Positions 1-8,634 are shown, numbered from the stretch's first letter. The stretch is 27,023 nt of DNA from Acidobacteriota bacterium (GCA_003224075.1 QHYF01000061.1:1-27023), one strand, 5' to 3'. Numbers and translations are program-made. Notes: generated by a model not told the origin, from the sequence alone.

Positions 1-1833
1 TGGGCGGGGCGGAGATTGCGGCTGTCGCCGATGTGGACGATTCTGTTCACGCTCACACTGTTGTTCGCTTATGTCGACGTGGTAGAACAGCGGCCTCCGG
101 TGTTGCGCGCGGCAATGATGGCGGCGATTGTCGTGCTTGGGGGATTTTTCTTTCGGAGGCTGGAGCTGCTGAATTCCGCCGCCGTGGCAGCGCTGATTTT
201 GCTCGTGGCAAAGCCGCTCGCACTACGCGACTCCAGTTTTCAATTGACCTTTGTGGCAATCGGCTGCATTGCGGGGCTGGCTGCGCCGTGGCTCGAGAAG
301 ACGGTGCAGCCATACGTGCGCGCGCTGCGCGGCTGGAGGGACGTGACGCGGGACGCCGCTCATGAACCACGCGGGGCTCAATTCCGAATCGATCTGCGTT
401 CGCTGGCCCAGTGGCTTTCGGCGCGGCTTCCCCAACGGCTTGACAAAACGACAGGAGACGCGATTGTGAGCGCGCTGTCTCTGACGCTTCGCGCCTGGGA
501 GTTGCTGGTCGTCGCGGTGGTATTACAGATCGGGATGCTGCCTTTGATGGCGCGCGATTTTCATCGGGTCACGTTATCGGGGCCGATCGTGAATCTTGCG
601 GCCGTGCCGCTCACGGGCATCGTTGTACCACTCGGTTTCCTGACCTTGGCAACCGGTTTGATTCTTCCAGTGCTGGGCAAGCTTCTGGCCGCGCCGCTGG
701 CATGGTTAACCATGCTGCTTGTGCATATTGTGCAGTGGTTTGCACATTTTCGGGGATGGAGTTACCGGATTCCGGGGCCGGCGCTCTGGTTGATTGTGTT
801 GTCTTTTATCGTTGGCGTTCTGCTCGGCGCCAAGATGCGGTTGAAACTTCCATCGCAAAAGACAATTGCCTGGGGATTATGTCTGGCGTGGGTAGCCTGC
901 GCGCTCACAATTGCGATTTATCCTTTTGGAGAGAAGTGGACAAAGGGAAAGCTGGAGATGACGGTCTTGGACGTGGGCCAAGGCGACTCGCTTTTTGTCG
1001 TATCTCCGGGCGGCAAAACACTTTTGATTGATGGGGGCGGCGCATTCGGGGGTTTTCCCGGACATGAAGAACACTATGGCATCGATCCAGGCGAAGAGGC
1101 CGTGTCTCCGTATTTGTGGTCGCGGGGATTTCAGAAGCTGGACGTTGTGGCGCTGACGCACGCACACCAGGATCATCTCGGTGGCTTGACCGCAATTCTG
1201 GAGAATTTCCATATCGGCAAGCTCTGGATCGGACGCGAAGTCGCTTCGCATGCCCTAACGCAATTGGAAGAACTGGCGCGAGAGCGGAGAATCCCAGTCG
1301 AACATGAGCTCCGCGGAAAGTCCTTTTCCTGGGATGGCGTCACCGGCGAGTTTTTGTGGCCGGAGATCGTTCCTGAAGAGGTTGCCCCTTCGGCGAAGAA
1401 CAATGATTCCCTAGTGCTGCGGTTGCATTATGGCAGCAGTAGTATTCTGCTGCCTGGAGACGCGGAAAAGCAGGCGGAGCACGAGATTCTTGCAGAGAAC
1501 AGAGCGGAAGAGATGCAATCCGATGTGCTGAAAATCGGCCATCACGGAAGTAAGAATTCAACGACCCTCGAATTCCTTGAAGCTGTGCGGCCGCGCATTG
1601 GAATCATTTCCTCTGGAGAAGGCAACCCATACGGACATCCCAGCCCGGAACTCCTGGAACGATTGGATCAGACGGGCGTGCGCATCTTGAGAACGGATCG
1701 CGACGGTGCCGTGCATGTGCTGACGGACGGGGCGCGGCTCGAGATCACCTGTTTTGTGACTTGCGCCGATGCGGCGAACGCTGAAGGCTCAGTGCAGGCG
1801 CCAAATCAGAAGCAGAACGCCGAGAAGAAATAG
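1..1833 (+). CDS. comEC: ComEC/Rec2-family DNA internalization protein, 5'-truncated by window edge
   Basis: The reading frame is open from base 1, so the true start lies upstream; about 610 codons are present. The first half is hydrophobic with many membrane segments and matches the Competence (ComEC) transmembrane domain. The second half, from about residue 315 of the visible part, is a metallo-beta-lactamase-like domain: it opens with VLDVGQGDS and has the metal-binding motif THAHQDHLGG and a later GHHGSKNST. ComEC forms the inner-membrane channel for single-stranded DNA during natural transformation; the C-terminal domain is thought to be the nuclease. The N-terminal region (usually DUF4131/OB fold) is not in view. 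Its last 45 bases overlap, tail to tail, the end of the membrane methyltransferase gene on the other strand. The family assignment is firm; competence itself is not shown. Confidence 0.93.
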   Translation, partial: WAGRRLRLSPMWTILFTLTLLFAYVDVVEQRPPVLRAAMMAAIVVLGGFFFRRLELLNSAAVAALILLVAKPLALRDSSFQLTFVAIGCIAGLAAPWLEKTVQPYVRALRGWRDVTRDAAHEPRGAQFRIDLRSLAQWLSARLPQRLDKTTGDAIVSALSLTLRAWELLVVAVVLQIGMLPLMARDFHRVTLSGPIVNLAAVPLTGIVVPLGFLTLATGLILPVLGKLLAAPLAWLTMLLVHIVQWFAHFRGWSYRIPGPALWLIVLSFIVGVLLGAKMRLKLPSQKTIAWGLCLAWVACALTIAIYPFGEKWTKGKLEMTVLDVGQGDSLFVVSPGGKTLLIDGGGAFGGFPGHEEHYGIDPGEEAVSPYLWSRGFQKLDVVALTHAHQDHLGGLTAILENFHIGKLWIGREVASHALTQLEELARERRIPVEHELRGKSFSWDGVTGEFLWPEIVPEEVAPSAKNNDSLVLRLHYGSSSILLPGDAEKQAEHEILAENRAEEMQSDVLKIGHHGSKNSTTLEFLEAVRPRIGIISSGEGNPYGHPSPELLERLDQTGVRILRTDRDGAVHVLTDGARLEITCFVTCADAANAEGSVQAPNQKQNAEKK

Positions 1834-2340
1834 GAAGCCAACTGCGGCCTGCCATTCATGGTTTCTTTTGTACTGCGCAAAACAAAACGAACCGGCGAAT
1901 TCTCCAGAGATCTTTGCGGCCGTCACGCGTGGAATGAAAAGCGGAACCGCGCGGGCGTATTCTTCGAAAAATGCACCGTGACGCACGTGGAGTTCCCGCT
2001 CTTCGCGACGCATGACGGCAAAATAGAAGATTGCAAAGTAAACCAGAAGAAGCAAAGCGGAGATCCAGGAGCGCGTGGCAATTCCGGTGCCCAGAGCCAG
2101 GATGGCGCTTCCGAGATACAGCGGATTGCGGGTGTACGCGTAAGGACCGGTCACGGTGAGGACCTCCTGTTTGCGAAGATAGCTCGCTGCGTACGCGCGC
2201 AGCCCTAGACCGATCAAGCCCACCAAGGCCCCGAGCAAAATGCTGCTCAACGTGGGGCGCGCAAACAACAGTACGGCAATCGCGAGAGGGTAGCCGAGAC
2301 GAACACGCCAGCGAACGAAGAAGCTGCCGGACGCGCTCAT
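1789..2340 (-). CDS. Isoprenylcysteine carboxyl methyltransferase/PEMT-like membrane methyltransferase
   Basis: A 183-residue integral membrane protein with several hydrophobic helices. It carries the family signature region: TGPYAYTRNPLYLG, then EERELHVRHG..FEEYARAVPLFIP, which in ICMT/PEMT-type enzymes forms the SAM-binding and substrate pocket. Substrate in bacteria is usually unknown; it may methylate a lipid or another small molecule. The ATG at 2338-2340 overlaps the waaC stop codon as ATGA, so it is the last gene of the LPS core operon. About 45 residues follow the usual family end near LFIP, including another hydrophobic helix; the last 15 codons lie antisense to the end of comEC. Family confident, function open. 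Confidence 0.85.
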   Translation of the reverse strand: MSASGSFFVRWRVRLGYPLAIAVLLFARPTLSSILLGALVGLIGLGLRAYAASYLRKQEVLTVTGPYAYTRNPLYLGSAILALGTGIATRSWISALLLLVYFAIFYFAVMRREERELHVRHGAFFEEYARAVPLFIPRVTAAKISGEFAGSFCFAQYKRNHEWQAAVGFLFLLGVLLLIWRLH

Positions 2341-3365
2341 GCGCGTGCCTCGACCTGCCGACGAACTGCGTCGAAAACCGCCTCGACCTCAATTTCCAGC
2401 ATGGAGGGGTCGATCTGTTCGCGCCGTTTGTAGGTGGTGACTGCATTGGGGCTGCGCAAAACGATGTCGTTTCGAATGGCTACGCCAGATCGATCGCCCG
2501 TGCGATACGGGCCGTTGCGCGAGGGATCGGTCGGCCCAAACAACGCAACAGACGGCGTACCCAGAGCGGCGGCCAAATGCAGCGGTCCCGTGTCTCCGCC
2601 GACGATGCAGACCGCATTGCGCAGTAGAGCCATGAGTTGGCCAAGCGAACCATTGTACGGGACGGGCTCAGCTTTCCCACTCGCGGCTTGGACGGCGGCT
2701 ACCAGGTCATCCTCACCTGGGCCATAATTTAGGACGCAACGCAGCCCGAGAACGCCGCAGATTTTCTGGCAAAGTGCGCCGTAGCGATCTGGCGGCCAAC
2801 ATTTCGACCGCCAACCGCCTGCAGGGCTTAAGACAACATAGCGGTCAATCGAGAAACCTCGTAAGAGCTGCAAGACGAAGGCCTCCTGGAGCGAAGGCAC
2901 CGAGATCGTGACGGGGCCCACGCCGTTCCGAGCGCCAGCGCGCTGAGATAGCTTGCCATTCTGCTCCGAGATGTGCGTGTGGGTGCATCGGACGCGGTCC
3001 GTATATAGAATTGGGACACCGAATTCACGAATCGCTTGCGAAGAGAATCCGATCCTGCGGGGAACACCGCCGAAAAATGGCAGCGCCGCGGACTTCCACA
3101 GCCCCTGATAGTCGATCGCAGCGCTAAACCGTTTCTTGCGGGTCTGCCTGATCGTTCGGCGCAGAGAGTCGTAGGAGCGGGTCTCCATTTCCCAGATATC
3201 CGTTGCCAGCCCGCTGCTCTCTACCAGCGATTTCCAGCGGGGGTGCGTGAGCCAAACGATTTCAGCTTCAGGAAACGATTGACGCAGGCCGGCAACGGCA
3301 GGAAAAGTTTGAACGATATCTCCAAGAGAACCGAGGCGGACAACCAAGAATCGCGGCTCAGGCAT
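2337..3365 (-). CDS. waaC: LPS heptosyltransferase I-like, glycosyltransferase family 9
   Basis: About 342 residues, beginning MPEPRFLVVRLGSLGDIV, the typical GT9 N-terminus. The C-terminal half has the ADP-heptose-binding region GGDTGPLHLAAALGTPSVALFGPTDPSRNGP. The enzyme should transfer L-glycero-D-manno-heptose from ADP-heptose to Kdo-lipid A at the cytoplasmic face of the inner membrane. The frame stays open another 84 codons upstream, but that stretch lies over hldC and does not look like GT9. The ATG at 3363-3365 is chosen because it starts the conserved domain and overlaps the hldC stop by 8 nt (ATGCCTGA). The second GT9 gene, waaF, lies in the same operon. Assignment as heptosyltransferase I rather than another GT9 rests on operon context and the RLGSLGD start. 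Confidence 0.9.
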   Translation of the reverse strand: MPEPRFLVVRLGSLGDIVQTFPAVAGLRQSFPEAEIVWLTHPRWKSLVESSGLATDIWEMETRSYDSLRRTIRQTRKKRFSAAIDYQGLWKSAALPFFGGVPRRIGFSSQAIREFGVPILYTDRVRCTHTHISEQNGKLSQRAGARNGVGPVTISVPSLQEAFVLQLLRGFSIDRYVVLSPAGGWRSKCWPPDRYGALCQKICGVLGLRCVLNYGPGEDDLVAAVQAASGKAEPVPYNGSLGQLMALLRNAVCIVGGDTGPLHLAAALGTPSVALFGPTDPSRNGPYRTGDRSGVAIRNDIVLRSPNAVTTYKRREQIDPSMLEIEVEAVFDAVRRQVEARA

Positions 3366-3849
3366 GCGGCGCCTTGCGAATGGATTCGAGCAGTTCGCGA
3401 GTCGAGTGATCCTTGGGATCACCCACGATAGCCACACGGATGCCGAGCCGCGCAGCAACAGCGCGTTCCGGCACAGTCTCCGCAGTGTAATCGGTGCCTT
3501 TGGCGTGAACGTGGGGCCGCAGTTCTCCCAGGAGAGCTTCCACGTTGGGCTCGGCAAAGAGCACGACATAATCAACGCAACGCAGCGCGCCAACCAGTTG
3601 CGCCCGAGCATTTTCATCTAGGATAGGCCGCCCGGGGCCTTTCAAGTTGCATACGCTGGAATCCGCGTTCACGCCGACAACGAGAACGTCGCCTTCTCGC
3701 CGGGCGCCCTCGAGGTAACGAACGTGCCCCACGTGTAGCGTATCGAAGCAGCCATTGGCCAGGACGACGCGCTGTCCCCGACGCTTGTGTTCTGCAAGTT
3801 TCTGACGAAGCACATCGCGAGCGACGATCTTGGAAGTGGCCTCACGCAT
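3358..3849 (-). CDS. hldC: D-glycero-beta-D-manno-heptose 1-phosphate adenylyltransferase
   Basis: A 163-residue nucleotidyltransferase with the cytidylyltransferase-like signature NGCFDTLHVGHVRYL (HxGH nucleotide-binding motif) near residues 33-47 and the family region VNADSSVCNLKGPGRPI. It converts heptose 1-phosphate and ATP to ADP-heptose, the donor used by both heptosyltransferases here. In E. coli this activity is the C-terminal half of the fused HldE; here it is a separate gene (also called rfaE2), directly after the kinase gene hldA with 3 nt between them. Start ATG at 3847-3849. Length and motifs are intact. Confidence 0.94.
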   Translation of the reverse strand: MREATSKIVARDVLRQKLAEHKRRGQRVVLANGCFDTLHVGHVRYLEGARREGDVLVVGVNADSSVCNLKGPGRPILDENARAQLVGALRCVDYVVLFAEPNVEALLGELRPHVHAKGTDYTAETVPERAVAARLGIRVAIVGDPKDHSTRELLESIRKAPHA

Positions 3850-3852
3850 GAC

Positions 3853-4911
3853 TCAAGCGCTGGCCCCAGAGACTTCGCCGCGGATGGCTCCAAGGAGCTC
3901 TTCGCGCGAAACGGTCGCAGTGCCGCGCTTCATCACCACCAGGCCACCGGCAATGTTGGCGATGTGCGCCGCTTCGAGAGGCGATGCACCGCAGGCGAGC
4001 GCCAAAGTATACGCGGCAAGAACCGTATCGCCAGCGCCGGTGACATCAACGGCTTGATCGCTGCCGTAAACGGGAACCTGTGTGAGGCGATCACCAGCTT
4101 CGAAAAGAGCCGCGCCGTGCCGCCCCCTTGTGACGAGAAGCGCTTGCAATTTCATCGCCGCAAGAGTTGCGCGGCCTGCCCGTGCAAGCTCGCCGATATT
4201 GTGACCGATGATCGTGTGATGTTCGGCCTCAAGTTCGGCCTCGTTCGGCGTGGCGGACGTGACTCCGGTCTTCGCATAGCTGTGCAACCGATAGCGTGCG
4301 TCGAGTGTGACGTGCAGCTTGTTCTTGCGTTTCGCACATGCCTGCCGGACAAGTTCCGGAGTCGCAACACCAAATCCATAATCGGAAACCGCCAGTGCGT
4401 GGGCTTTGCGCAGATTCGCGGAAAGTCGTTTATGAACCTTTTTTCGAACGGCATCGGGTAACGGTAACTTTGGTTCGTAATCGACGCGCAAAACTTGTTG
4501 CCCGACCGTGTGGGTCCAGCCAGCGAGAAACCGTGTTTTGGTCGGCGTAGTCCAGCCCTTCGCGCGAAAAATACCGGAAACGTTTACGCGTATGCGGCGG
4601 AAATGAGCGATCAGAGCATCGCCCGCAGCGTCATTCCCCACGACGGTGACGGGCAGGACACGCGCGCCAAGAGAGGCAAGATTGTTGGCGGCATTCGCTC
4701 CGCCGCCCGGAACGAGTTGCGTTTCGCGATGTTTGAGAATGAGGACTGGAGCTTCGCGCGAGACACGCGAAATCTCCCCGTACTGAAATTCATCGGCAAC
4801 GAAATCCCCGAGGAGAACGATGGTCTTGGTAGGAAACTGCTCGACACACTCAGCAAGAGCGGAGAGATCGACGGACGCTGACGCTGATTTGTGCGCGTGC
4901 GGGCGCTTCAT
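3853..4911 (-). CDS. hldA: D-glycero-beta-D-manno-heptose-7-phosphate kinase
   Basis: A PfkB/ribokinase-family sugar kinase of about 352 residues. Visible motifs are LLGDFVADEF near the start, PGGGANAANNLASLGA (substrate-binding glycines), DYGFG, the TPNEAELE segment and the anion-hole/catalytic motif DVTGAGDTVLAAY. It phosphorylates heptose 7-phosphate at C1 in the ADP-heptose pathway. Two in-frame ATGs are possible: 4924-4926 and 4909-4911. I choose the second because it forms a 4-nt ATGA overlap with the stop codon of the preceding gmhB remnant, the arrangement seen at other junctions of this operon. The first would add only five residues. The N-terminal 15 residues are low-complexity (Ala/Ser/His) in either case. 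Confidence 0.93.
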   Translation of the reverse strand: MKRPHAHKSASASVDLSALAECVEQFPTKTIVLLGDFVADEFQYGEISRVSREAPVLILKHRETQLVPGGGANAANNLASLGARVLPVTVVGNDAAGDALIAHFRRIRVNVSGIFRAKGWTTPTKTRFLAGWTHTVGQQVLRVDYEPKLPLPDAVRKKVHKRLSANLRKAHALAVSDYGFGVATPELVRQACAKRKNKLHVTLDARYRLHSYAKTGVTSATPNEAELEAEHHTIIGHNIGELARAGRATLAAMKLQALLVTRGRHGAALFEAGDRLTQVPVYGSDQAVDVTGAGDTVLAAYTLALACGASPLEAAHIANIAGGLVVMKRGTATVSREELLGAIRGEVSGASA

Positions 4912-5129
4912 TTGTGTACCAGACATTCCGAAAAGTAGCCGCGGCCGACGCCGGACTGATTGGTGACGACGATGACGCGGAAATTCGCTTTGTTGAGTCG
5001 GCGAATGGCCGCCGCGGCAAAGAGGAAAATACGAAAACGGCTGGCATGATTCAAATAGCCGACCTCCTCTGCGACAGTGCCGTCGCGATCAAGGAAAACG
5101 CCGGGACGCAGGGCAGATTGATCAGGCAC
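4908..5129 (-). pseudogene. gmhB: Heptose 1,7-bisphosphate phosphatase remnant (internally deleted gmhB)
   Basis: Only 73 codons remain of an HAD-family phosphatase that normally has about 180-190 residues. The first 65 residues match GmhB well: motif I FLDRDGTV (nucleophile and acid/base Asp at about 14 and 16), then motif II VVTNQSGVGRGYF. The zinc-binding Cys cluster and motifs III and IV are absent, so the product should not be active. The GTG start at 5127-5129 overlaps the waaF stop by 8 nt (GTGCCTGA), and the stop overlaps the hldA ATG as ATGA. Both ends therefore look native, which suggests an in-frame internal loss of about 105-115 codons rather than a stop mutation. A real mini-protein or an assembly deletion are alternatives. 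Confidence 0.78.
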
Positions 5130-6168
5130 GCTGCACCTTTATCGCGGAGAGCCACGGCCTTGCAGCCGCCTCAACCATCTCGGCCGTTATTTCCGTCATG
5201 CAACGATGATCGGTTGGGCATCGGCGCAGAAAACAAGGACTGCAGTAGGGTTTTTGTCGAACGATGCTGCAGCGCGGCGTGACGGGAGCCGTTCCGTCTG
5301 GATCGGTCGGGCCAAACACCGCAACAATCGGCAGGCCTACCGCCGCCGCGACGTGCATCGCACCGGAATCGTTGCCGATAAAGAGATGGCACTGCGAGAA
5401 GAGCGCAGGTAAATCCGCAATGGCTGTCTTCCCCGTGAGATCGATGGGAGGCCTATGCATTTCTGCTGAGATCGCATGCAAAACGCTGGCTTCCGCAGCA
5501 GTTCCGAAGAGAATGACGTTTGCATCTATCTGAGACTGCAGCCGATTCGCCATCTCGGCAAACCGTAGAGGCGGCCAACACTTCGCCGATCCGTACGATG
5601 CGCCGGCGCCAATGGCGATCCGCAGCACACCTTGGCGCGCGCCACATTTGGATAGAAACTCAGCAGCACTTCGTCTCTTCTCTTCGGGCACGTTCAAATC
5701 AATGAATGATTCGTCTTGCACAGAAGCCAACCAGCCGGCACGGCGCAACAATTCTAAATAATAGAATTTTTCATGCGGAGGAATTTCACCGGGCCTGGGA
5801 ACGGGAACGGCCCTCGTAAGTAAAAAGCCGCGGCCGTCGCGCGCGTAGCCAATGCGCTCGGGAATGCTTGCGCGCCAGGCCAGCCATGCGGCCTCGAATG
5901 CATTCTGTAGCAGCAAGGCAATATCGAATTTCTGCTCTCGAAGCTGCGCGACGAGCCGTTCGCGGCCGGAGAATCCGGCGTGTAAGCCTTGGGGATCGTA
6001 CGCGAAGAGTTGATCGCAGAGCTGCTGGTCACGGTAAATGTCTGCGACGTAGGGCCGCGCGACGATCGTGATCTGCGCATCGTGAAAACGCCTGCGCACC
6101 GCGCGGAGCGCCGGCAGCGCCATGATGGCATCGCCGACCCAGTTCGTCGCGCGGATGAGAATCTTCAC
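5122..6168 (-). CDS. waaF: LPS heptosyltransferase II
   Basis: A 348-residue GT9 protein starting MKILIRATNWVGDAIMALPALRAV; the RxTNWVGDxxM form is typical of WaaF. The C-terminal donor site is seen as FIGNDSGAMHVAAAVGLPIVAVFGPTDPDGTAPVT. A Cys-rich tail (CSPCFLRRCPTDHRCM) is also common in WaaF-type proteins. It should add the second heptose of the inner core. The start is GTG at 6166-6168, overlapping the lpxK stop as GTGA. It lies in the operon between lpxK and the gmhB remnant. Confidence 0.94.
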   Translation of the reverse strand: MKILIRATNWVGDAIMALPALRAVRRRFHDAQITIVARPYVADIYRDQQLCDQLFAYDPQGLHAGFSGRERLVAQLREQKFDIALLLQNAFEAAWLAWRASIPERIGYARDGRGFLLTRAVPVPRPGEIPPHEKFYYLELLRRAGWLASVQDESFIDLNVPEEKRRSAAEFLSKCGARQGVLRIAIGAGASYGSAKCWPPLRFAEMANRLQSQIDANVILFGTAAEASVLHAISAEMHRPPIDLTGKTAIADLPALFSQCHLFIGNDSGAMHVAAAVGLPIVAVFGPTDPDGTAPVTPRCSIVRQKPYCSPCFLRRCPTDHRCMTEITAEMVEAAARPWLSAIKVQRA

Positions 6169-7166
6169 GCTGCGGCTCCCCGTCGCGCCGCCAGGACACG
6201 ATCGATGGCAGCAAGGAATTCGCTTTCCGAGGAGAGGACGAAGTCAATCACCGCCACGAATACAGGATGCTTGAACAGCGCCGTCCGGTTCAGATTTTGC
6301 TCATCTTTTTCCGTCGTGATGAATGCTCGTGCTCCAACTTGTTCCGCCTCTTCGTCTAAACGCCGGACATCGTTCTTCGTATATCGATGATGGTCGCGGA
6401 ACATCCTCCGGCCCGCCAGCGGCACATGCCACCGCTCCAAGTCATCCCAAAAGGCTTCGGGATTTCCAATCCCACAAAAGGCAAAAAAGGGACCGGGCCT
6501 TATTTCACTGAGGTAGCTCGGAATCTCTTGTCTACCGGCCAGCCTGAATCCATGCAGGCGTGTCTGGGCATAAAAAATGGAGAAATTGTGAGAATCCTGA
6601 GCTTCTATGTCAGGGCGCTCCGTCTTGCGCGTGACAATGAGAAGATTTGCGCGGCGGCAAGCAGAGATCGGCTCCCGCAAGACGCCCGCAGGGAGAAGCC
6701 ATTCGTCTCTGAGCTTGACGGAACCGTCCAGCATGAGAATGTTGAGGTCGCGGACAAGCTGAAGGTGCTGAAAGCCGTCATCCAGAAGAAAGACGTCGAC
6801 CGGCTCCTGTAATTCCAGTCGACGGCCCGCGCGAAAGCGATCTTTTCCGACGCCAAAGAGAACTCGATTCCCGAGGCGGCGCCTCAGGAGTTCAATTTCG
6901 TCACTGGTGCCACCGGATCCGCGGTAGCCGCGGCTCAATATGGCCACCTTCTTCCCTTCGGCAAGAAATTTCTCAGCCAACCAAAGAACCATCGGCGTCT
7001 TGCCAGTTCCGCCGACGGTCAGGTTGCCTACGCTGATGACAGTGCCATTTAGCCGTTTCCGTCTCAGTCGTCCCTTCTCGTAGAGGCCGGCCCGAACACG
7101 AACAATTTTCTCGTAGAAAACCGAGAGCGGGTAGAGCAAAGTCCGCAATGGCCGAGGAAGAATCAT
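6165..7166 (-). CDS. lpxK: Tetraacyldisaccharide 4'-kinase
   Basis: A 333-residue protein with the LpxK P-loop GNLTVGGTGKTPMV at about residues 47-60, after an N-terminal hydrophobic stretch (PLRTLLYPLSVFYEKI) that anchors the enzyme to the inner membrane. Other family regions are ILSRGYRG, VFLLDDGFQHLQLVRDLNI and the DHHRYT motif. LpxK phosphorylates the 4' position of the lipid A disaccharide, giving lipid IVA, the acceptor for WaaA encoded just upstream. Start ATG 7164-7166 overlaps the waaA stop as ATGA. Full length for the family. Its presence is strong evidence of an LPS-bearing diderm. Confidence 0.96.
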   Translation of the reverse strand: MILPRPLRTLLYPLSVFYEKIVRVRAGLYEKGRLRRKRLNGTVISVGNLTVGGTGKTPMVLWLAEKFLAEGKKVAILSRGYRGSGGTSDEIELLRRRLGNRVLFGVGKDRFRAGRRLELQEPVDVFLLDDGFQHLQLVRDLNILMLDGSVKLRDEWLLPAGVLREPISACRRANLLIVTRKTERPDIEAQDSHNFSIFYAQTRLHGFRLAGRQEIPSYLSEIRPGPFFAFCGIGNPEAFWDDLERWHVPLAGRRMFRDHHRYTKNDVRRLDEEAEQVGARAFITTEKDEQNLNRTALFKHPVFVAVIDFVLSSESEFLAAIDRVLAARRGAAA

Positions 7167-8566
7167 GCATCCCCTCGCGCAGTCTTATGCCTCAATTCTG
7201 AGGGGACAGGCGCTTCCACAAGCTTCGAAATTTCAGCGATCGCTCGATCTGTCGCCCCACGTGAGCCTTCGACCAGTCGCCGCGCTGTTTCGCCTATCTT
7301 TTTCATCCGCTCTGGGTTGCGAAAGAATTCGATCCAGGCCACTCCGGCGTCTTCGGGGCTGTCCACCTGCACAGCGGCTCCTGCAGAAAGGAAACGAGAA
7401 GCAATTTCCGCAAAATTTTCCATGGACGGCCCAAACACGGGAATTTTGCCGAAAGCAGCGGGTTCGAGAATATTGTGGCCGCCGGAAGGAACGAGCGAGC
7501 CTCCAATAAAGACGCCGTCCGCTAATCGGTAAAGGGAGGCAAGCTCGCCGATGCTGTCGAGCAGAAAGACGGTGACATCGTCGTGTATGGCGCAGTCACT
7601 GGGAGTCTGACTAGCTTGCGCTTGTGCTAGCCCCGGAATCGGCAATTGGGACCGCCGGATGAACTTGCGGTGCGATTCGTCGATAAACTCCGCGGCAGCA
7701 TCGAAACGCTCCGGCTTGCGAGGCGCAAGCACGAGGAGTGCTTTCGGATATTCGCCCTGCAAAGTGCCGAACGCGATGAGCGCCAGCGGCTCCTCCGTTG
7801 CAACGACGCTTCCAGCGACGATGATCGGCCCACGGCCGCTGCGCCTTATCTCCGTTTCCAGCCAATTCGATAGCGGGGTGGGCGCGGGAAGGTCCAAGTC
7901 GTACTTCAAATTACCGCTAACGTAAACGCAATTGGCAGGCGCGCCCAATGCCCGAAGCCGCTCCGCATCCTTTTCGCTCTGCATGAGGAAAGCGCTGGCA
8001 TTGGAAAGCGCGTCTTTCAAGAAGGGCCGAAGAAAAAAACCAAAAGCGCCGAGACAGCTCTGATAGCGCGCAAACGACCGGTCAGAGATGCGTCCGCTCA
8101 CGAAAAGCACGGGAATTCCGCGCCGCCTGGCTTCCCGCAGAAAATTCGGCCAGATTTCGGTCTCGAGCACCAAAACCAATGAGGGCTTCACCGCGTCAAT
8201 CGCCCGCCGGACGCAAAATGCCCAGTCTAGAGGAAAGTAGAGAATGGCATCAGCAAAAGGCACGCGCTCGCGGGCCAGCGCATGGCCCGTGATGGTGGTC
8301 GTCGAGACGATGAGCGGGCGATCTGGATAGGCTTCCTTCAATCGCCGCGCGAGAGTGATGCTGGAAAGCACTTCGCCCACGGAAACAGCATGAATCCAGA
8401 TAGCCCCGGGGCGCTGGGCGGGCAGCTTGGCGAGCGACGGCAATGAGAAGCCAAGACGCTCCCCAAGGTTGGGGAGATACTTCCTCTGGCGTAGCCCCTG
8501 CACGAGCCAGTAAGGTACGAGCAAAAGGGCCGCGAGGCCCATGAGAAGGCTATAGACGAAATACAC
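7163..8566 (-). CDS. waaA: 3-deoxy-D-manno-octulosonic acid (Kdo) transferase
   Basis: A 467-residue GT30 enzyme and the first gene of the LPS core operon. It begins with a membrane anchor (YSLLMGLAALLLVPYWLV), then KYLPNLGERLGF, IWIHAVSVGEV, STTTITGHALA, ETEIWPNFL and, near the C-terminus, GGSLVPSGGHNILEPAAFGKIPVFGPSMENF, all hallmarks of WaaA/KdtA. It adds Kdo to lipid IVA. It is somewhat longer than the E. coli enzyme, with a loosely conserved segment near residues 300-330. The start is GTG at 8564-8566; the N-terminus aligns well with the family there, and a GGAG lies about 11 nt upstream. The number of Kdo units added cannot be told from the sequence. Confidence 0.95.
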   Translation of the reverse strand: MYFVYSLLMGLAALLLVPYWLVQGLRQRKYLPNLGERLGFSLPSLAKLPAQRPGAIWIHAVSVGEVLSSITLARRLKEAYPDRPLIVSTTTITGHALARERVPFADAILYFPLDWAFCVRRAIDAVKPSLVLVLETEIWPNFLREARRRGIPVLFVSGRISDRSFARYQSCLGAFGFFLRPFLKDALSNASAFLMQSEKDAERLRALGAPANCVYVSGNLKYDLDLPAPTPLSNWLETEIRRSGRGPIIVAGSVVATEEPLALIAFGTLQGEYPKALLVLAPRKPERFDAAAEFIDESHRKFIRRSQLPIPGLAQAQASQTPSDCAIHDDVTVFLLDSIGELASLYRLADGVFIGGSLVPSGGHNILEPAAFGKIPVFGPSMENFAEIASRFLSAGAAVQVDSPEDAGVAWIEFFRNPERMKKIGETARRLVEGSRGATDRAIAEISKLVEAPVPSELRHKTARGDA

Positions 8567-8617
8567 TAAGCGTGGCTCCGGTCCGTTCCCGCTCCGCGAG
8601 AATCATGCGGTGTGCGA

Positions 8618-8634
8618 TGCAGGGCAACCCTGCA
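8618..8634. other. Short inverted repeat in the leader of the LPS core operon
   Basis: TGCAGGG, a 3-nt spacer (CAA on the plus strand), then CCCTGCA: a perfect 7-bp inverted repeat. It lies about 50 nt upstream of the waaA GTG, within the predicted leader if transcription starts from the minus-strand -10 near 8676-8681. It could be an RNA hairpin or an operator for a dimeric regulator. No U-tract follows on the minus strand, so it is not a standard terminator. Confidence 0.4.

Noticed and set aside
3787..4461. Plus-strand open frame of 224 codons opposite hldA/hldC
   Set aside because: Antisense to conserved genes, Arg/Cys-rich, and no family resemblance.
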